Source of the DNA: Oscillospiraceae bacterium NTUH-002-81
GTDB lineage: Bacteria > Bacillota > Clostridia > Lachnospirales > Lachnospiraceae
DNA: 64,000 nt
Assembly: GCA_032620915.1 (NCBI GenBank)
Contig: CP136052.1
Span: forward strand, 2,922,001-2,986,000
Direction of reading: 5' to 3'
Shown: one piece after another, positions 16,295 to 24,285 of the stretch
How positions within the stretch are numbered: position 1 is the first letter of the stretch
Layout: each line of letters starts with the position of its first letter
Made by a program: the position numbers and the translations under genes
Notes under the pieces: generated by a model
Database searches by the model: none
Seen by the model: the letters and a program-made list of their open reading frames with translations, nothing else
What the model was told of the DNA's origin: nothing

Positions 16295-17236
16295 TCACCT
16301 CTCCTTTGTGTGCTGCTGCTGCCGTTTCAGTTCTGCCAGCACCTCCGGCGGGATACGGTCTACCAGCCGCTGAATGTCTTTCAGCTCGCTTTCCAGCTTT
16401 GCCCGTTCCATCGTATCTTTCATCTTGCCTTTTTCACTGGCTTTTGCTCTGGCTTCCAACTGTTCATTTTCTGCTAAAAGGTCGTTTATTGTGACCTTGT
16501 ATTTTTTGAGCTGACCGGAGAAATTCTCCATCTGCGGAAACCACTTTTTCAGCAGGGAGAGGGCTTCCTCTTTCTTCTTTCCGGCGTTGAACGGGGTAAT
16601 ACCGTCCAGCGTGGCTTCAATGGCTCTTGCCTGTTTGGAGAGATTGACCGCCTGCTTGAACAAACGGGTGGGGATATGCTTCCTGCCTGTCTTGCTGGCA
16701 CTTTCCCCACGCTCCAAGTCGGGATATTTCTCCACCATGTAGGCGTGAAAATCGTCCTGCCATTTTGTGAGGCTGGCTCTGTTCCCAATAATCTCCTTTG
16801 CACACAGGCGGTTGTCCTCTGTCAGCGGGACAAAGACCAAATGCAGGTGGGGCGTTTTCTCGTCCATGTGTACCACCGCCGACACGATATTTTCTTTCCC
16901 TACCCGCCCGATTAAGAAATCAGCCGCCCTCTGGAAAAACGCCTGTATCTCCTTTGGGGATTTTTTCTTGAAAAACTCCGGGCTGGCGGTTATCAGCGTA
17001 TCGACAAAGCGTGTGCTATCCTTGCGGGTGCGGCATCCGGCTTGTTCAATGCGGCTCTGAATGAAATGGTAATAGCGGCTCTCCGGCTTGACGATATGGA
17101 AATTGTACTTGCTCCGGCTGGTGTCAATGTCGGGGTTGCTGGCATATTGCTCTTTCTGCCGTTCGTGATGGGCTTCCAGCGGTCTTGCCGGATTGCCCTT
17201 GTGCTTTTCAAATCGCAAAATTGCGTGTTGTGCCAT
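16295..17236 (-). CDS. MobV family relaxase
   Basis: A 313-aa plasmid-type mobilization protein (Mob/Pre). The conserved N-terminus is AILRFEKHKGN. The His-rich metal motif HLHLVFVPL follows HMDEKTP near residue 125, the HxH signature of MobV relaxases. The C-terminal third is coiled coil. It would nick the oriT found directly upstream and lead single-strand transfer with help from a conjugative element. It is shorter than many MobV proteins (usually 350-500 aa) but has the whole catalytic part. Confidence 0.88.
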   Translation of the reverse strand: MAQHAILRFEKHKGNPARPLEAHHERQKEQYASNPDIDTSRSKYNFHIVKPESRYYHFIQSRIEQAGCRTRKDSTRFVDTLITASPEFFKKKSPKEIQAFFQRAADFLIGRVGKENIVSAVVHMDEKTPHLHLVFVPLTEDNRLCAKEIIGNRASLTKWQDDFHAYMVEKYPDLERGESASKTGRKHIPTRLFKQAVNLSKQARAIEATLDGITPFNAGKKKEEALSLLKKWFPQMENFSGQLKKYKVTINDLLAENEQLEARAKASEKGKMKDTMERAKLESELKDIQRLVDRIPPEVLAELKRQQQHTKER

Positions 17237-17248
17237 TCTGCTCCTTTC

Positions 17249-17316
17249 CCAATCCCTTTCCTATCCGGGGTTTTCCACAGGGAAAATCTCACAGGAATTA
17301 GCTCGGATAGGATTGG
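17249..17316. other. Candidate oriT
   Basis: Directly upstream of mobV. Nested inverted repeats occur: CCAATCC / GGATTGG (17249-17255 and 17310-17316), TCCTATCCG / CGGATAGGA (17259-17267 and 17304-17312) and an inner TTTTCC / GGAAAA hairpin (17271-17276 and 17281-17286). Placement and structure fit a MobV-type origin of transfer; the nick site was not identified. Confidence 0.55.
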
Positions 17317-17419
17317 ACTGGATAGAATATAAATCAATCTTTTTATCTTTGTATTTCTATATACCGTCCGGTTTTCGTACTTCAAGAGGATTGATTATCG
17401 TACTTGTGGAGTGCGGTTT

Positions 17420-17815
17420 TCAGTCCGACCGCGTTCCATAACCGGATTTCTTGAAGTCGGTGTTTGGAACCGCTTCGTAGGATTTTGGGTAAATGCGGTT
17501 GGGTTTTCCACAGCCCTGCTTCTGGATCTCCACCAGTCCCGCATACTGCAATTCCCGTAGGGTATTGACCGCCTTCTGCCGCCCGCAGTGGAGCAGCTCC
17601 ACTACCTCGTTGATGGGATAGTAGAGGTAAATGCGCCCATATTCATCTGCCCAGCCGTTTTTCCGGGACAGGTCTGTCCGGCGCAGGACAAAGGCATACA
17701 GTACCTTTGCTTCGTTGGACAAGGGCGTGAATGTGGGGGCTTCAAAAAGGAAATTAGGAAGCCGGGTAAAGCTGACCGCCTTTTCCGGCTGATGGATATA
17801 AATGGTGTTTGTCAT
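17420..17815 (-). CDS. RepA N-terminal domain protein
   Basis: A 131-aa protein corresponding to the N-terminal DNA-binding domain of RepA_N replication initiators: FTRLPNFLFEAPTFTPLSNE, then ALVLRRTDLS-like (AFVLRRTDLSRKNGWADE) and YPINEVVELLHCGRQKAVNTL as a winged helix. Mobilizable elements often carry only this domain. It might support replication of the circular form or regulate mobilization. The start has no strong ribosome binding site. It lies upstream of oriT and mobV in the same direction. Confidence 0.78.
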   Translation of the reverse strand: MTNTIYIHQPEKAVSFTRLPNFLFEAPTFTPLSNEAKVLYAFVLRRTDLSRKNGWADEYGRIYLYYPINEVVELLHCGRQKAVNTLRELQYAGLVEIQKQGCGKPNRIYPKSYEAVPNTDFKKSGYGTRSD

Positions 17816-17925
17816 ATCGTGTTTGTGGACGGTTAGAAGCCTGTTTCCGGGGGCAGACGGTAGTTTCTATTGCCTGCCCCTGTTCTGTGCTTGCAAAGCC
17901 TTGAAAATCAAGGACTTTTCAGCCC

Positions 17926-18339
17926 CTAACTGTCCACACAAGACCTCCTTTTCCGTTCACTTTCTGTTTTCTGCCGCCTGTGAACTCTGGCGGCACAGTC
18001 GGGACAGTATTTCGCCCGGTTGGACTTGGGGACGAACACTCTGCCGCAGACCGCACAGCGTTTTAGCTCCTTATCCCGGAAAATCTCTGCTTCCAGCGTC
18101 CTGTCCAGCGGCAAAACCGCCCAGCGGAACCACTTACAGCAGACTGAGAAAGAAACCGTCTGCGGGCAGGTGCAGGTGTCCCCATCGTCAAGGAGCATAC
18201 AGTTCCCGTCCTCATAGTTGCAGCACTCCCGGCGGATCAGGGCGTTTGCCTGCTTCCTCTGTGCCGGGGTCATGCGGCAGAGGGTACCGTCCGGCTTGCG
18301 CTCCAACGGTGGTAGGCGTTTATATGGATTATCTTTCAT
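17926..18339 (-). CDS. Cysteine-rich VLP-domain protein
   Basis: A 137-aa protein with many paired Cys: ECCNYEDGNCMLLDDGDTCTC, CCKWF, CAVCGRVF and CPDC. The last group forms a treble-clef-like zinc finger (CGRVFVPKSNRAKYCPDCA). The arrangement matches the Cys_rich_VLP family found with RepA-N and MobV genes on mobilizable elements; its role is unknown. The start at 18339 follows YKRLPPLERKPDG-type conserved sequence. Confidence 0.72.
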   Translation of the reverse strand: MKDNPYKRLPPLERKPDGTLCRMTPAQRKQANALIRRECCNYEDGNCMLLDDGDTCTCPQTVSFSVCCKWFRWAVLPLDRTLEAEIFRDKELKRCAVCGRVFVPKSNRAKYCPDCAARVHRRQKTESERKRRSCVDS

Positions 18340-18533
18340 GCGTCCCTCCGTTTTTCACTTTTGCCGTTCTCCCCGAAAAGGCTTCCTGCCCCATTCCTGC
18401 GGCGTGTTCCGGCGTTGGCACGCTCCCCACAGCTTCGGGACAAGTTGTCCCGAAGTGACTTCTGGACAAAGTGTCCAGAAGTTGGCTCCTTGCGGTGCTT
18501 CCCCTGCCGGGGTATTCCTTTTCGGACGGTCAT
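18336..18533 (-). CDS. Doubtful 65-aa ORF over palindromic repeats
   Basis: Basic open frame (MTVRKGIPRQGKHRKEPTSG...) overlapping the start of the Cys-rich gene by a few bases. It runs through two palindromes that look like protein-binding sites, and no good ribosome binding site precedes it. The coding call is weak; the DNA may mainly be regulatory. Confidence 0.3.
   Translation of the reverse strand: MTVRKGIPRQGKHRKEPTSGHFVQKSLRDNLSRSCGERANAGTRRRNGAGSLFGENGKSEKRRDA
18433..18481. repeat. Twin 23-bp palindromes, core GGACA-N3-TGTCC
   Basis: CTTCGGGACA-AGT-TGTCCCGAAG... at 18433-18455 and CTTCTGGACA-AAG-TGTCCAGAAG at 18459-18481, with centres 26 bp apart. A third site with the same core, CGGGACA-TTT-TGTCCCG, is at 22729-22745. 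The spacing fits operators or short iterons of the element. Confidence 0.75.
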
Positions 18534-18702
18534 TCGGTTTTCAAGGTGCGGCTCATCGATGAACTACCCTAAGTCTACACCTAAAAGACCGCCCGTCCCG
18601 TATATCCATAAGGTCGGAAATCAGCCTGGAAAACAGCCTATTTCCACGCTCTCGGAATTGTGGTAGAATGATAAATAACGAAGAATTGCGGAGGTTAGGA
18701 GT

Positions 18703-19146
18703 ATGATATACGGAGCAATCAATGAAAAAGGCGAGCGTTGGTATACGCAGATGGGAAGGGTTTTTGACGCAATTAGGAACAAACAAACAGAATATAACTG
18801 GCTGATTACAGATATTGACTGCGTACCTCAAAAAATTGAAGAACTTTGTGATGGCAAAGATTATTGCTGGATTACAGGAGAAGAACTAAGCAGAATTGTT
18901 GAGGAAGATGATTGGCAATGGGTGTGGGCCGTTCTTTCCGGTTTTAATAAGAACATTACTTTAGCAGAAGTCATGCAATATCCAAAACCATATGCAGATG
19001 GCTATGAAGGTTTTTGGAGAAACCCTCTTTCAATACAACACCCATTAGCTACTATTGAGATTGTGCCGTGGGATAGTTCCCTAACTTTGTTTTTCAGTAA
19101 GAAGGAAGATTTAGTCAATGATTTTTTTGAGGTTTTTCCCTTTTAG
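18703..19146 (+). CDS. Hypothetical protein (DUF2691-like)
   Basis: A 147-aa cytoplasmic protein rich in Trp: YNWLITDIDCVPQKIEEL, YCWITGEELSRIV and DDWQWVWAVLSGF. The Y-N-W-L strand and overall size recall the DUF2691 family, but the match is from memory and not certain. TTAGGAGT precedes the ATG. Its lower GC than the flanking mobilization genes suggests cargo acquired separately by the element. The function is unknown. Confidence 0.6.
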   Translation: MIYGAINEKGERWYTQMGRVFDAIRNKQTEYNWLITDIDCVPQKIEELCDGKDYCWITGEELSRIVEEDDWQWVWAVLSGFNKNITLAEVMQYPKPYADGYEGFWRNPLSIQHPLATIEIVPWDSSLTLFFSKKEDLVNDFFEVFPF

Positions 19147-19230
19147 TGAAGACCTTGCGATCTACAATTCACGACAATAACTATTTATAGGCCGGTAATA
19201 AATATGATTTAGCAGACAAGGAGGTATTGC

Positions 19231-20031
19231 ATGGAACTATCCATACAAGAACGATTGAAAGACCTGCGTGTGGCGCGTGGGCTGACGCTGGAACAGCTTG
19301 CGGAGGAAATCAATCTCTCCAAGTCTGCGTTGGGCAGTTATGAGGGGGACAAACTCAAAGACATCAGTCACTATGCCATTATCAAGCTGGCGAAGTTTTA
19401 CGGCGTGACCGCCGATTATCTGCTGGGGCTGTCCCAAACAAAAAATCACCCAAACGCCGATCTTGCAGACCTGCGTTTGAGTAATGATATGATTGAACTA
19501 TTGAAAAGCGGGCGGGTGGATAATTCCCTCTTGTGTGAGCTGGCGGCGCACCCGGACTTCCCCCGGCTCATGGCTGACCTTGAAATCTATGTGAACGGTG
19601 TGGCGGTGAAGCAGGTGCAGGCCGCAAACGCCATAGTGGATACCATGAGCGCAACGATTATGAAGCGGTACAATCCCGGCCTGACCGACCCGCAGCTACG
19701 GCAGCTTGTCACCGCCCATATTGACGATGACAGCTTTTGCCGCTATGTGATACAGCAGGACATAAACAAGATAGCCTTCGACCTGCGGGAAATACATAAG
19801 GATGATTTTTTCAGCGTCCCGGAGGATAACCCACTGGAAGATTTTTTGCAGACCGCCGAGGAAACCGCCAAAGAGGGCAGCGACCCGGAACAGGTAGCTT
19901 TGGCATTTATCTGCAAGCGGCTCAAATTGAATTTGAAGAAGCTGTCCGAAGAAGAAAAGAAGTGGCTGAAAAAGATTGCACAGAAGTCGGACTTGCTGAA
20001 AAATCCAAACCCACAGCGGGGGAGGAAATAA
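19231..20031 (+). CDS. XRE family regulator of the mobilizable element
   Basis: A 266-aa protein with an N-terminal Cro/C1 helix-turn-helix (LKDLRVARGLTLEQLAEEIN then LSKSALGSYEGDKLKDISHY, residues 8-50) and a long C-terminal domain of unknown fold without a protease motif. ACAAGGAGGTATTGC precedes the ATG. In such elements an XRE protein commonly controls excision or mobilization genes. The GGACA-N3-TGTCC palindromes at 18.4 kb and 22.7 kb are possible targets, which is a guess. Confidence 0.85.
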   Translation: MELSIQERLKDLRVARGLTLEQLAEEINLSKSALGSYEGDKLKDISHYAIIKLAKFYGVTADYLLGLSQTKNHPNADLADLRLSNDMIELLKSGRVDNSLLCELAAHPDFPRLMADLEIYVNGVAVKQVQAANAIVDTMSATIMKRYNPGLTDPQLRQLVTAHIDDDSFCRYVIQQDINKIAFDLREIHKDDFFSVPEDNPLEDFLQTAEETAKEGSDPEQVALAFICKRLKLNLKKLSEEEKKWLKKIAQKSDLLKNPNPQRGRK

Positions 20032-20069
20032 GAGAGCGATAAATAAGAAATCTGAAAGGAGTTATCAAT

Positions 20070-20110
20070 ATGAGTTATGATTTGATGGTTTTTGAGAGAA
20101 CAAAGCCATT
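20070..20110 (+). pseudogene. 5' stub of a gene split by a nested insertion
   Basis: AAAGGAGTTATCAAT then MSYDLMVFERTKP, after which the sequence becomes unrelated. The rest of the same gene (MEMKEKFPPMNGEYAPNDD onward) reappears at 21950. About 1.84 kb of foreign DNA separates the parts. Confidence 0.6.
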
Positions 20111-20173
20111 GTGGATAAAACTGCGGAAACTCAAGAGGCTTTGGGTCTTGTCAACCCCCATGAATCATGCTAA

Positions 20174-20398
20174 AATAGGCGGGTATTTAAATACCGTGCG
20201 GACAGGAACCGCAATGTGCTGAAGACTGTTCTGGAGGATGCCAAGGGCAGCCGACTGGAGGGCATCAGCTTCGGCGATGTGAAAGCCGATCTGCATTATA
20301 CAGAAAGCAAAGATACCGTCTGCCTGCTTTACTACCCGGAAATCAACGAATTCCAGGGGCGGAGAACCGTGCAGGCGGTCATTGAAAGCTGGAGATAG
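20174..20398 (+). pseudogene. RecJ exonuclease C-terminal stub
   Basis: An open stretch after a TAA, with FKYRADRNRNVLKTVLEDA, LEGISFGDVKADL and CLLYYPEINEFQGRRTVQAV then IESWR and a stop. This is the OB-fold end of the single-strand exonuclease RecJ (the P-E-I-N-E-F/Y-x-G-R-R motif). The catalytic DHH/DHHA1 domains are absent. It probably arrived with the next gene as captured chromosomal DNA. Confidence 0.6.
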
Positions 20399-20436
20399 GA
20401 AAAATACAAAAAAAAGACATAAGAGGAGAGAATGTT

Positions 20437-21386
20437 ATGACAGCAAACAGAAGGTAACAGCCCGTTATGCGGAGATTGCCCGGTTTCTGGGCCTGCATTT
20501 TAACGAGGAATTCTGTGTGGCTTATGGAGAAAAAGACGGATTTACATTGCGCGTCAGCGGTCTTGATACTGGCAGGGGTATCGAGTACGGTATGGTCTGC
20601 ATATCAGTCGGTGTGGCTGAGAACGGCGTGAAGTTTGAACCGGATAAACAGTTCCGCAAGGAACATAAGGGTATCATGGGCGTGGTGCAGGAGAAGCATA
20701 CGGTCCGGATGACCCTGAAGCGGTATACCAGGGTAGAGAAGATCAAAGACATCCTGCAGGAGTCCCTTCCGGCATTTCTGAATATGCTGAGAATGGAAGG
20801 CTTCACCAATGGATGCGAGCTCTGCGGCGAAATGAAGGAGACCGGCGCAGCTTACGTGGCAGGCAATGCGATCTGTCTCTGTGATGAGTGTTACGACAAG
20901 GCAACCCAGAATGCGGCGGCTTACACTGCCAACGAGAAGAATAAGAAGGAAAACCTGGTGGGTGGCGTCGTAGGCGCTCTCATAGGCTCCCTGCTCGGCG
21001 CAGCCAGCATCATTCTGCTGAGCCAGCTGGGCTATGTGGCGGCTATTTCCGGCGTCATCATGGCAGTCTGCGCCCTGAAGGGCTATGAGCTGCTGGGCGG
21101 CAAGCTGACGAAAAAGGGCATCATCATCAGCGTCGTGATAATGATCGTCATGACCTACGTGGGCGACCGTGTGGACTGGGCCATCATGATTGCCAGAGAA
21201 CTGGAGACCGACGTCTTCTACGGCTACCGCCTGGTACCGCTCCTGCTTTCCGAGGAAGTCATCGACATGACCAGCTACGTGCTGGGTCTGGTACTGCTAT
21301 ATGCCTTTCTGCTGGTGGGAGCTATCCCGACTATATCCAACGCCATGCGCAAAGACAAGGTGGCAGGAACCATCTGTAAACTGTAA
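20437..21386 (+). CDS. Membrane protein with N-terminal cytosolic domain, start frameshifted
   Basis: About 316 aa. A soluble N-terminal half (ARYAEIARFLGLHFNEEFCV...) is followed by a Cys4 motif (CELCGEM...CLCDEC, a zinc ribbon) and then about five membrane spans from LVGGVVGALIGSLLGAASII. The well-placed ATG at 20437 (GAGGAGAG nine bases before) reads MTANRR and then a stop; one additional base in AACAG would join it to KVTARYAEI. Otherwise only a remote TTG at 20382 starts this frame. A terminator follows. The function is unknown. Confidence 0.6.
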
Positions 21387-21400
21387 AAAGAAAGACGAGA

Positions 21401-21437
21401 ACGGCCCGGGCTGCGAACCATGCAGCCGGGCCGTTTT
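21401..21437 (+). terminator. Intrinsic terminator after the membrane protein gene
   Basis: ACGGCCCGGGCTGC pairs with GCAGCCGGGCCGT (one bulged G) and is followed by TTTT. It lies 15 bp after the stop codon. Confidence 0.85.
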
Positions 21438-21645
21438 GCAACAGTCGGAGTTAATGTCCGGAAACCCCGCCATCCTCGCCCCTCCCCTTGAGTTTCCGCA
21501 AAATGTAATTTAAAAATAAATAACTTCTTCTAAAGCACCAATCTGCCAGCTTTTAATGAATCAAAAACGGCAGTATTCCAGATTAGAGGCACTTTAATAA
21601 GCCCCGTCGTGAACCGGACTTTAGAAGACTTATTCTTTTATCTAT

Positions 21646-21950
21646 TTAAGCGACCAGCTTAAGGCAGATCTGACGGTATGCCGGACGTTTTGTCCGAAAC
21701 CAGAGCCGGACGCCTTCTTTTGCATACGATAGTATGCCACGGATGCCTTTTGCCAGTCGGTAATAGCAGAAATATACCTTTCTCTTTACAGGATCTGCTG
21801 ATTTTATAATTGAAACCTTTACTGCACTTGTTTCGGATTCCATTGAAATCATTGCCAGAAATGCCATACATAAGGTGATATAAAAATTAAGTGCATTGAT
21901 TGCACGAAGCTTCCGTACACGGAAGTTTTCAAATTGAAACATCTGCTTTA
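21646..21950 (-). pseudogene. C-terminal stub of an IS4-type transposase
   Basis: About 100 codons: FENFRVRKLRAINALNFYIT, then FCYYRLAKGIRGILSYAKEG and VRLWFRTKRPAYRQICLKLV before the stop. The Y-R-L-A-K-G-I motif after the third catalytic acidic residue is typical of IS4-family DDE transposases. The catalytic core is missing. The upstream edge abuts the 3' part of the split gene. Confidence 0.65.
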
Positions 21951-22213
21951 TGGAAATGAAAGAAAAATTCCCGCCCATGAATGGGGAATATGCACCAAAT
22001 GACGATGCTCTTGATGACGATGAAAATTTGGAGTTGCATATGGTTGATTACAGTATTGGATATAATGTAATTTACGCTGTGTTTTCTTGGTCGGTAGCAG
22101 ACGAGGCGTATGAACTTATGCGTAGTTTAGCTCAAAAACACAAGGTTGGATTTTTTGATGTGAGTGGAGATGATGGCGATATTATTTTGCCAGATGGGAT
22201 TATGATAAAATAA
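21950..22213 (+). pseudogene. 3' part of the split gene (SMI1-like small protein)
   Basis: Continues the MSYDLMVFERTKP gene: MEMKEKFPPMNGEYAPNDDA, then DYSIGYNVIYAVFSWSVADE and KHKVGFFDVSGDDGDIILPD. Relatives of about 130-150 aa of this kind occur as immunity-like or accessory proteins of unknown function. The missing middle covers about 40 residues. Confidence 0.6.
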
Positions 22214-22253
22214 TATGATACATACCTATTCCCATTCTCACTTACCGGGAAAA

Positions 22254-22338
22254 TAGCAAAGCCAGCCGAGCCAGTCAACGGTCAAGATGAACGGCGTATT
22301 TCATGCGCCGCCGTTGACAGTCCTGCCCGACTTTGCTA
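22254..22338. repeat. 85-bp nested inverted repeat
   Basis: Outer arms TAGCAAAG / CTTTGCTA (22254-22261 and 22331-22338) enclose GTCAACGG / CCGTTGAC (22274-22281 and 22311-22318) and a further GGCG...CGCC core. There is no T-run, so it is not a simple terminator. It could be a replication origin structure or a structured RNA of the element. Confidence 0.55.
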
Positions 22339-22401
22339 ATGGGCAATCAATGCGGGAAAGCCCTAAAACGGCTTCCCGCCCATTTCAAAATTTAGAAAAA
22401 T

Positions 22402-22701
22402 TTGGTTATGGAGGGAGTTGCAATATGTGACTACTGTCATAATATTCAGGAATGGAAGAAATTTAACGCACCGAAAGATTATCTGGCGTGTATCGAATAC
22501 ATCCAACAGCTTGTGACAAATGGCGGTTTTGAACTGCTTGAGGAAGAATCCACTTGCCCGTTGAATCAGGTAGAGACCGAAGATGGATGGGCGGATGAAA
22601 TTATGGTTCACATGGTACGGTGCAAACACTGTGGACAAGTCTTTACCTGTGTTGTCAACACTTATCGTGGTAGTGGTTCTTTCAAAAAGGGTAAAGGTTG
22701 A
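22402..22701 (+). CDS. Small Cys-containing hypothetical protein
   Basis: A frame of up to 99 aa with an N-terminal CDYC and a C-terminal CKHCGQVFTCVV, likely one zinc knuckle, separated by an acidic middle (LLEEESTCPLNQVETEDGW). The start is uncertain: GGAGGG lies inside the first codons (ATG GAG GGA), and the ATG that would be correctly spaced behind it is followed at once by TGA. Either a non-ATG start or a small deletion is possible. It may be an immunity-type protein; it is not recognised. Confidence 0.5.
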   Translation: MVMEGVAICDYCHNIQEWKKFNAPKDYLACIEYIQQLVTNGGFELLEEESTCPLNQVETEDGWADEIMVHMVRCKHCGQVFTCVVNTYRGSGSFKKGKG

Positions 22702-22996
22702 CAAGTACGCTTGCTTATCAAAATGGTTCGGGACATTTTGTCCCGTAGTCCGGCGTGGGACGAGGGACGGGGGCTTTCATATCCGCCCTGTCTGCTGATG
22801 AAACCAGTCCTGCGCTTGCAGCTCCACGCCACGCAATCACAGAGCCCTGTTTTCCTGCCGTTTCAAATGCCCTTGCCCTCCCCGGCGGCAACGGCATTTT
22901 CGCAGCAACGCCGACAGAGCGTATAACACACTACACTTTGCAAGCAAAGTCGTGTGCCAAAGGGAAAGCCCCTTTGGAAACCCCGGACAACAAAAC
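22702..22996. other. Non-coding right end of the element
   Basis: No convincing gene. It contains the third GGACA-N3-TGTCC palindrome (22729-22745) and a G+C-rich stretch of unknown purpose leading to the terminator before attR. Confidence 0.5.
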
Positions 22997-23045
22997 AGGC
23001 TGAATATCTCGCACTTCCCCGGTGCTTGATATTCAGCCTTTATTT
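22997..23045 (+). terminator. Terminator at the right end of the element
   Basis: A 12-bp perfect stem AGGCTGAATATC / GATATTCAGCCT (22997-23008 and 23028-23039) with an inner GCAC/GTGC, followed by TTATTTGTT. It would insulate the element from host transcription. Confidence 0.8.
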
Positions 23046-23075
23046 GTTGTCAGCAGCCCCCGTTTCGTGGTCTGC

Positions 23076-23097
23076 GTGTAGTTCCTTGTAAACTGAC
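23076..23097 (-). repeat. attR: element end and core (right)
   Basis: GTGTAGTTCCTTGTAAACT then G and the core AC. It is the reverse complement of the left end with a single difference. Host AraC codons resume with CCTAAATCGGAG. Confidence 0.8.
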
Positions 23098-23450
23098 CTA
23101 AATCGGAGCATAAAGAATTGACTCAATACTTCTCCCAGCAAACCGAATTGATAAAAGAAATTCATCAACAGCTGACAGAGCACTTGGATCAACGATTTAC
23201 GATTGCAGAACTTTCCAAACAGTATTTGATAAATACCTCCACTCTAAAGGAGATATTCAAGGCAGTCTACGGTCAGCCTATCGCCACCTATATGAAGGAA
23301 TTTCGAGTGCGTCAGGCTATGAAATTATTACGGGAAACAAATGACACTATCGCGGATATTGCTTCCCAGGTAGGCTACCAAACCCAGGGAAAGTTTTCAA
23401 GCGCTTTTCAGTCTATCGTCAAAATGTCACTTTCCCCGGAAGCTTTGTAA
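23098..23450 (+). pseudogene. AraC family regulator, 3' part (HTH domain)
   Basis: The DNA-binding half separated from 13738-14374. It has FTIAELSKQYLINTSTLKEI (first HTH) and TIADIASQVGYQTQGKFSSA (second HTH). A TTG at 23118 could start translation, but no ribosome binding site is clear. The last residues (VKMSLSPEAL) deviate from the usual S-P-x-x-Y-R ending because the sequence runs into the truncated LysR gene, so the 3' end is also damaged. Confidence 0.82.
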
Positions 23451-23697
23451 CATACCGATCCTCCAGCAGTTCCATCTGCTGTATCACCTGACGAGCATAA
23501 CCGAGAAATTCAGCACCATCTTTTGCCAGCGTAATTCCGGTCCTACTGCGGAGAAAAATGGTGATACCAGCCTCTTTTTCCGTTTCTTTGATGGAATTGG
23601 ACAGACTTGGCTGTGATATAAAAAGCAGTTTTGCCGCTTCGGTAATAGAGCCAACTTCTGCTACCTTCAAAATATATTTTAATTGTTGAACCGTCAT
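23419..23697 (-). pseudogene. LysR family regulator, N-terminal stub
   Basis: A 92-codon frame holding only the winged-helix part: LKYILKVAEVGSITEAAKLL and ISQPSLSNSIKETEKEAGIT, then the linker helix (GYARQVIQQMELLEDRYV). LysR proteins normally have about 300 aa; the effector domain is gone. Its 3' end meets the 3' end of the AraC gene tail-to-tail near 23430, so a deletion removed the sequence between two convergent genes. Confidence 0.8.
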
Positions 23698-23812
23698 TTC
23701 TTCATCCTTTTTATTCTTCCGACTTCCCGATTTATCTCATAGTACCATTGTCAGCGTACCTGCACCGATCAGTACAGTTCATATAATCAGCATAAACGTA
23801 AAGCTCATGCTG

Positions 23813-24208
23813 TTAAGCTTTCGATCTTGATTTGGCTGTGAACTCTGAGATAACAACTTTGATGACCTCTACTGTCGATGCCATCTCTTCATTGATATTG
23901 AATTCACGACCCGTCTGACTTTTCATAAAGAGCGAAAGGCCTCGTATTTTCTCCTGCACATCCTCTGTTAATTCTGCACGGCCACGCCCAATCACAGATG
24001 CAAATGATGCTCCGTATTTGCAAGCTACATCTCCGCCGGATATAAGCTCAACATCACTTTCTACCTCAATGCACACATTTGGATTACTTCTGATCAGATC
24101 CAGCTTATGCCCTTCTTTTGCGCAGTGCATGTAGAAAATCAAGATACCCTCTGTATATTCGTATCCGTAGTGAAGTGGAACGATGTAGGGATAATCAGCA
24201 TCAAACAA
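23813..24208 (-). pseudogene. Nitroimidazole-reductase-like (PNPOx fold) protein, 5'-truncated
   Basis: Encodes FDADYPYIVPLHYGYEYTEG, HCAKEGHKLDLIRSNPNVCI and VIGRGRAELTE, the FMN-binding split barrel of NimA/PNPOx-type proteins. Relatives begin about 25 residues earlier with a helix that completes the barrel; here a TAG lies a few codons upstream and no ribosome binding site precedes the first ATG. The gene is probably inactive or makes a shortened protein. It ends 115 bp from the LysR stub. Confidence 0.65.
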
Positions 24209-24285
24209 AGCAAGATAGATAAATACCTAAAGAATCGTACACGATTCCTTTTTTCAAATTTTAAAATTATACAATCTGGAAGTTG

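Larger units (their letters stand above)
14373..23097. mobile_element. 8.7-kb integrative mobilizable element (serine recombinase, MobV, RepA-N)
   Basis: Bounded by the inverted attP half-sites at 14375-14393 and 23076-23094 with a shared AC core, and inserted in an AraC-type gene. Its modules are a large serine recombinase at the left end, a MobV relaxase with an oriT-like stem, a RepA N-terminal domain protein, a Cys-rich VLP protein, an XRE regulator, accessory genes and a terminator near the right end. It carries no conjugation machinery of its own, so transfer would need a helper. No antibiotic resistance gene is present. Its overall plan resembles Tn4451-type elements of gut Firmicutes. 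Confidence 0.85.

Noticed and set aside
18433..18481. CRISPR repeat pair
   Set aside because: The repeats are palindromic, directly adjacent (3-bp gap) and too few; no spacers or cas genes are present.
23098..23450. Independent small AraC-type HTH gene
   Set aside because: There is no start with a ribosome binding site, and the reading frame joins exactly to the upstream AraC half when the element is removed.
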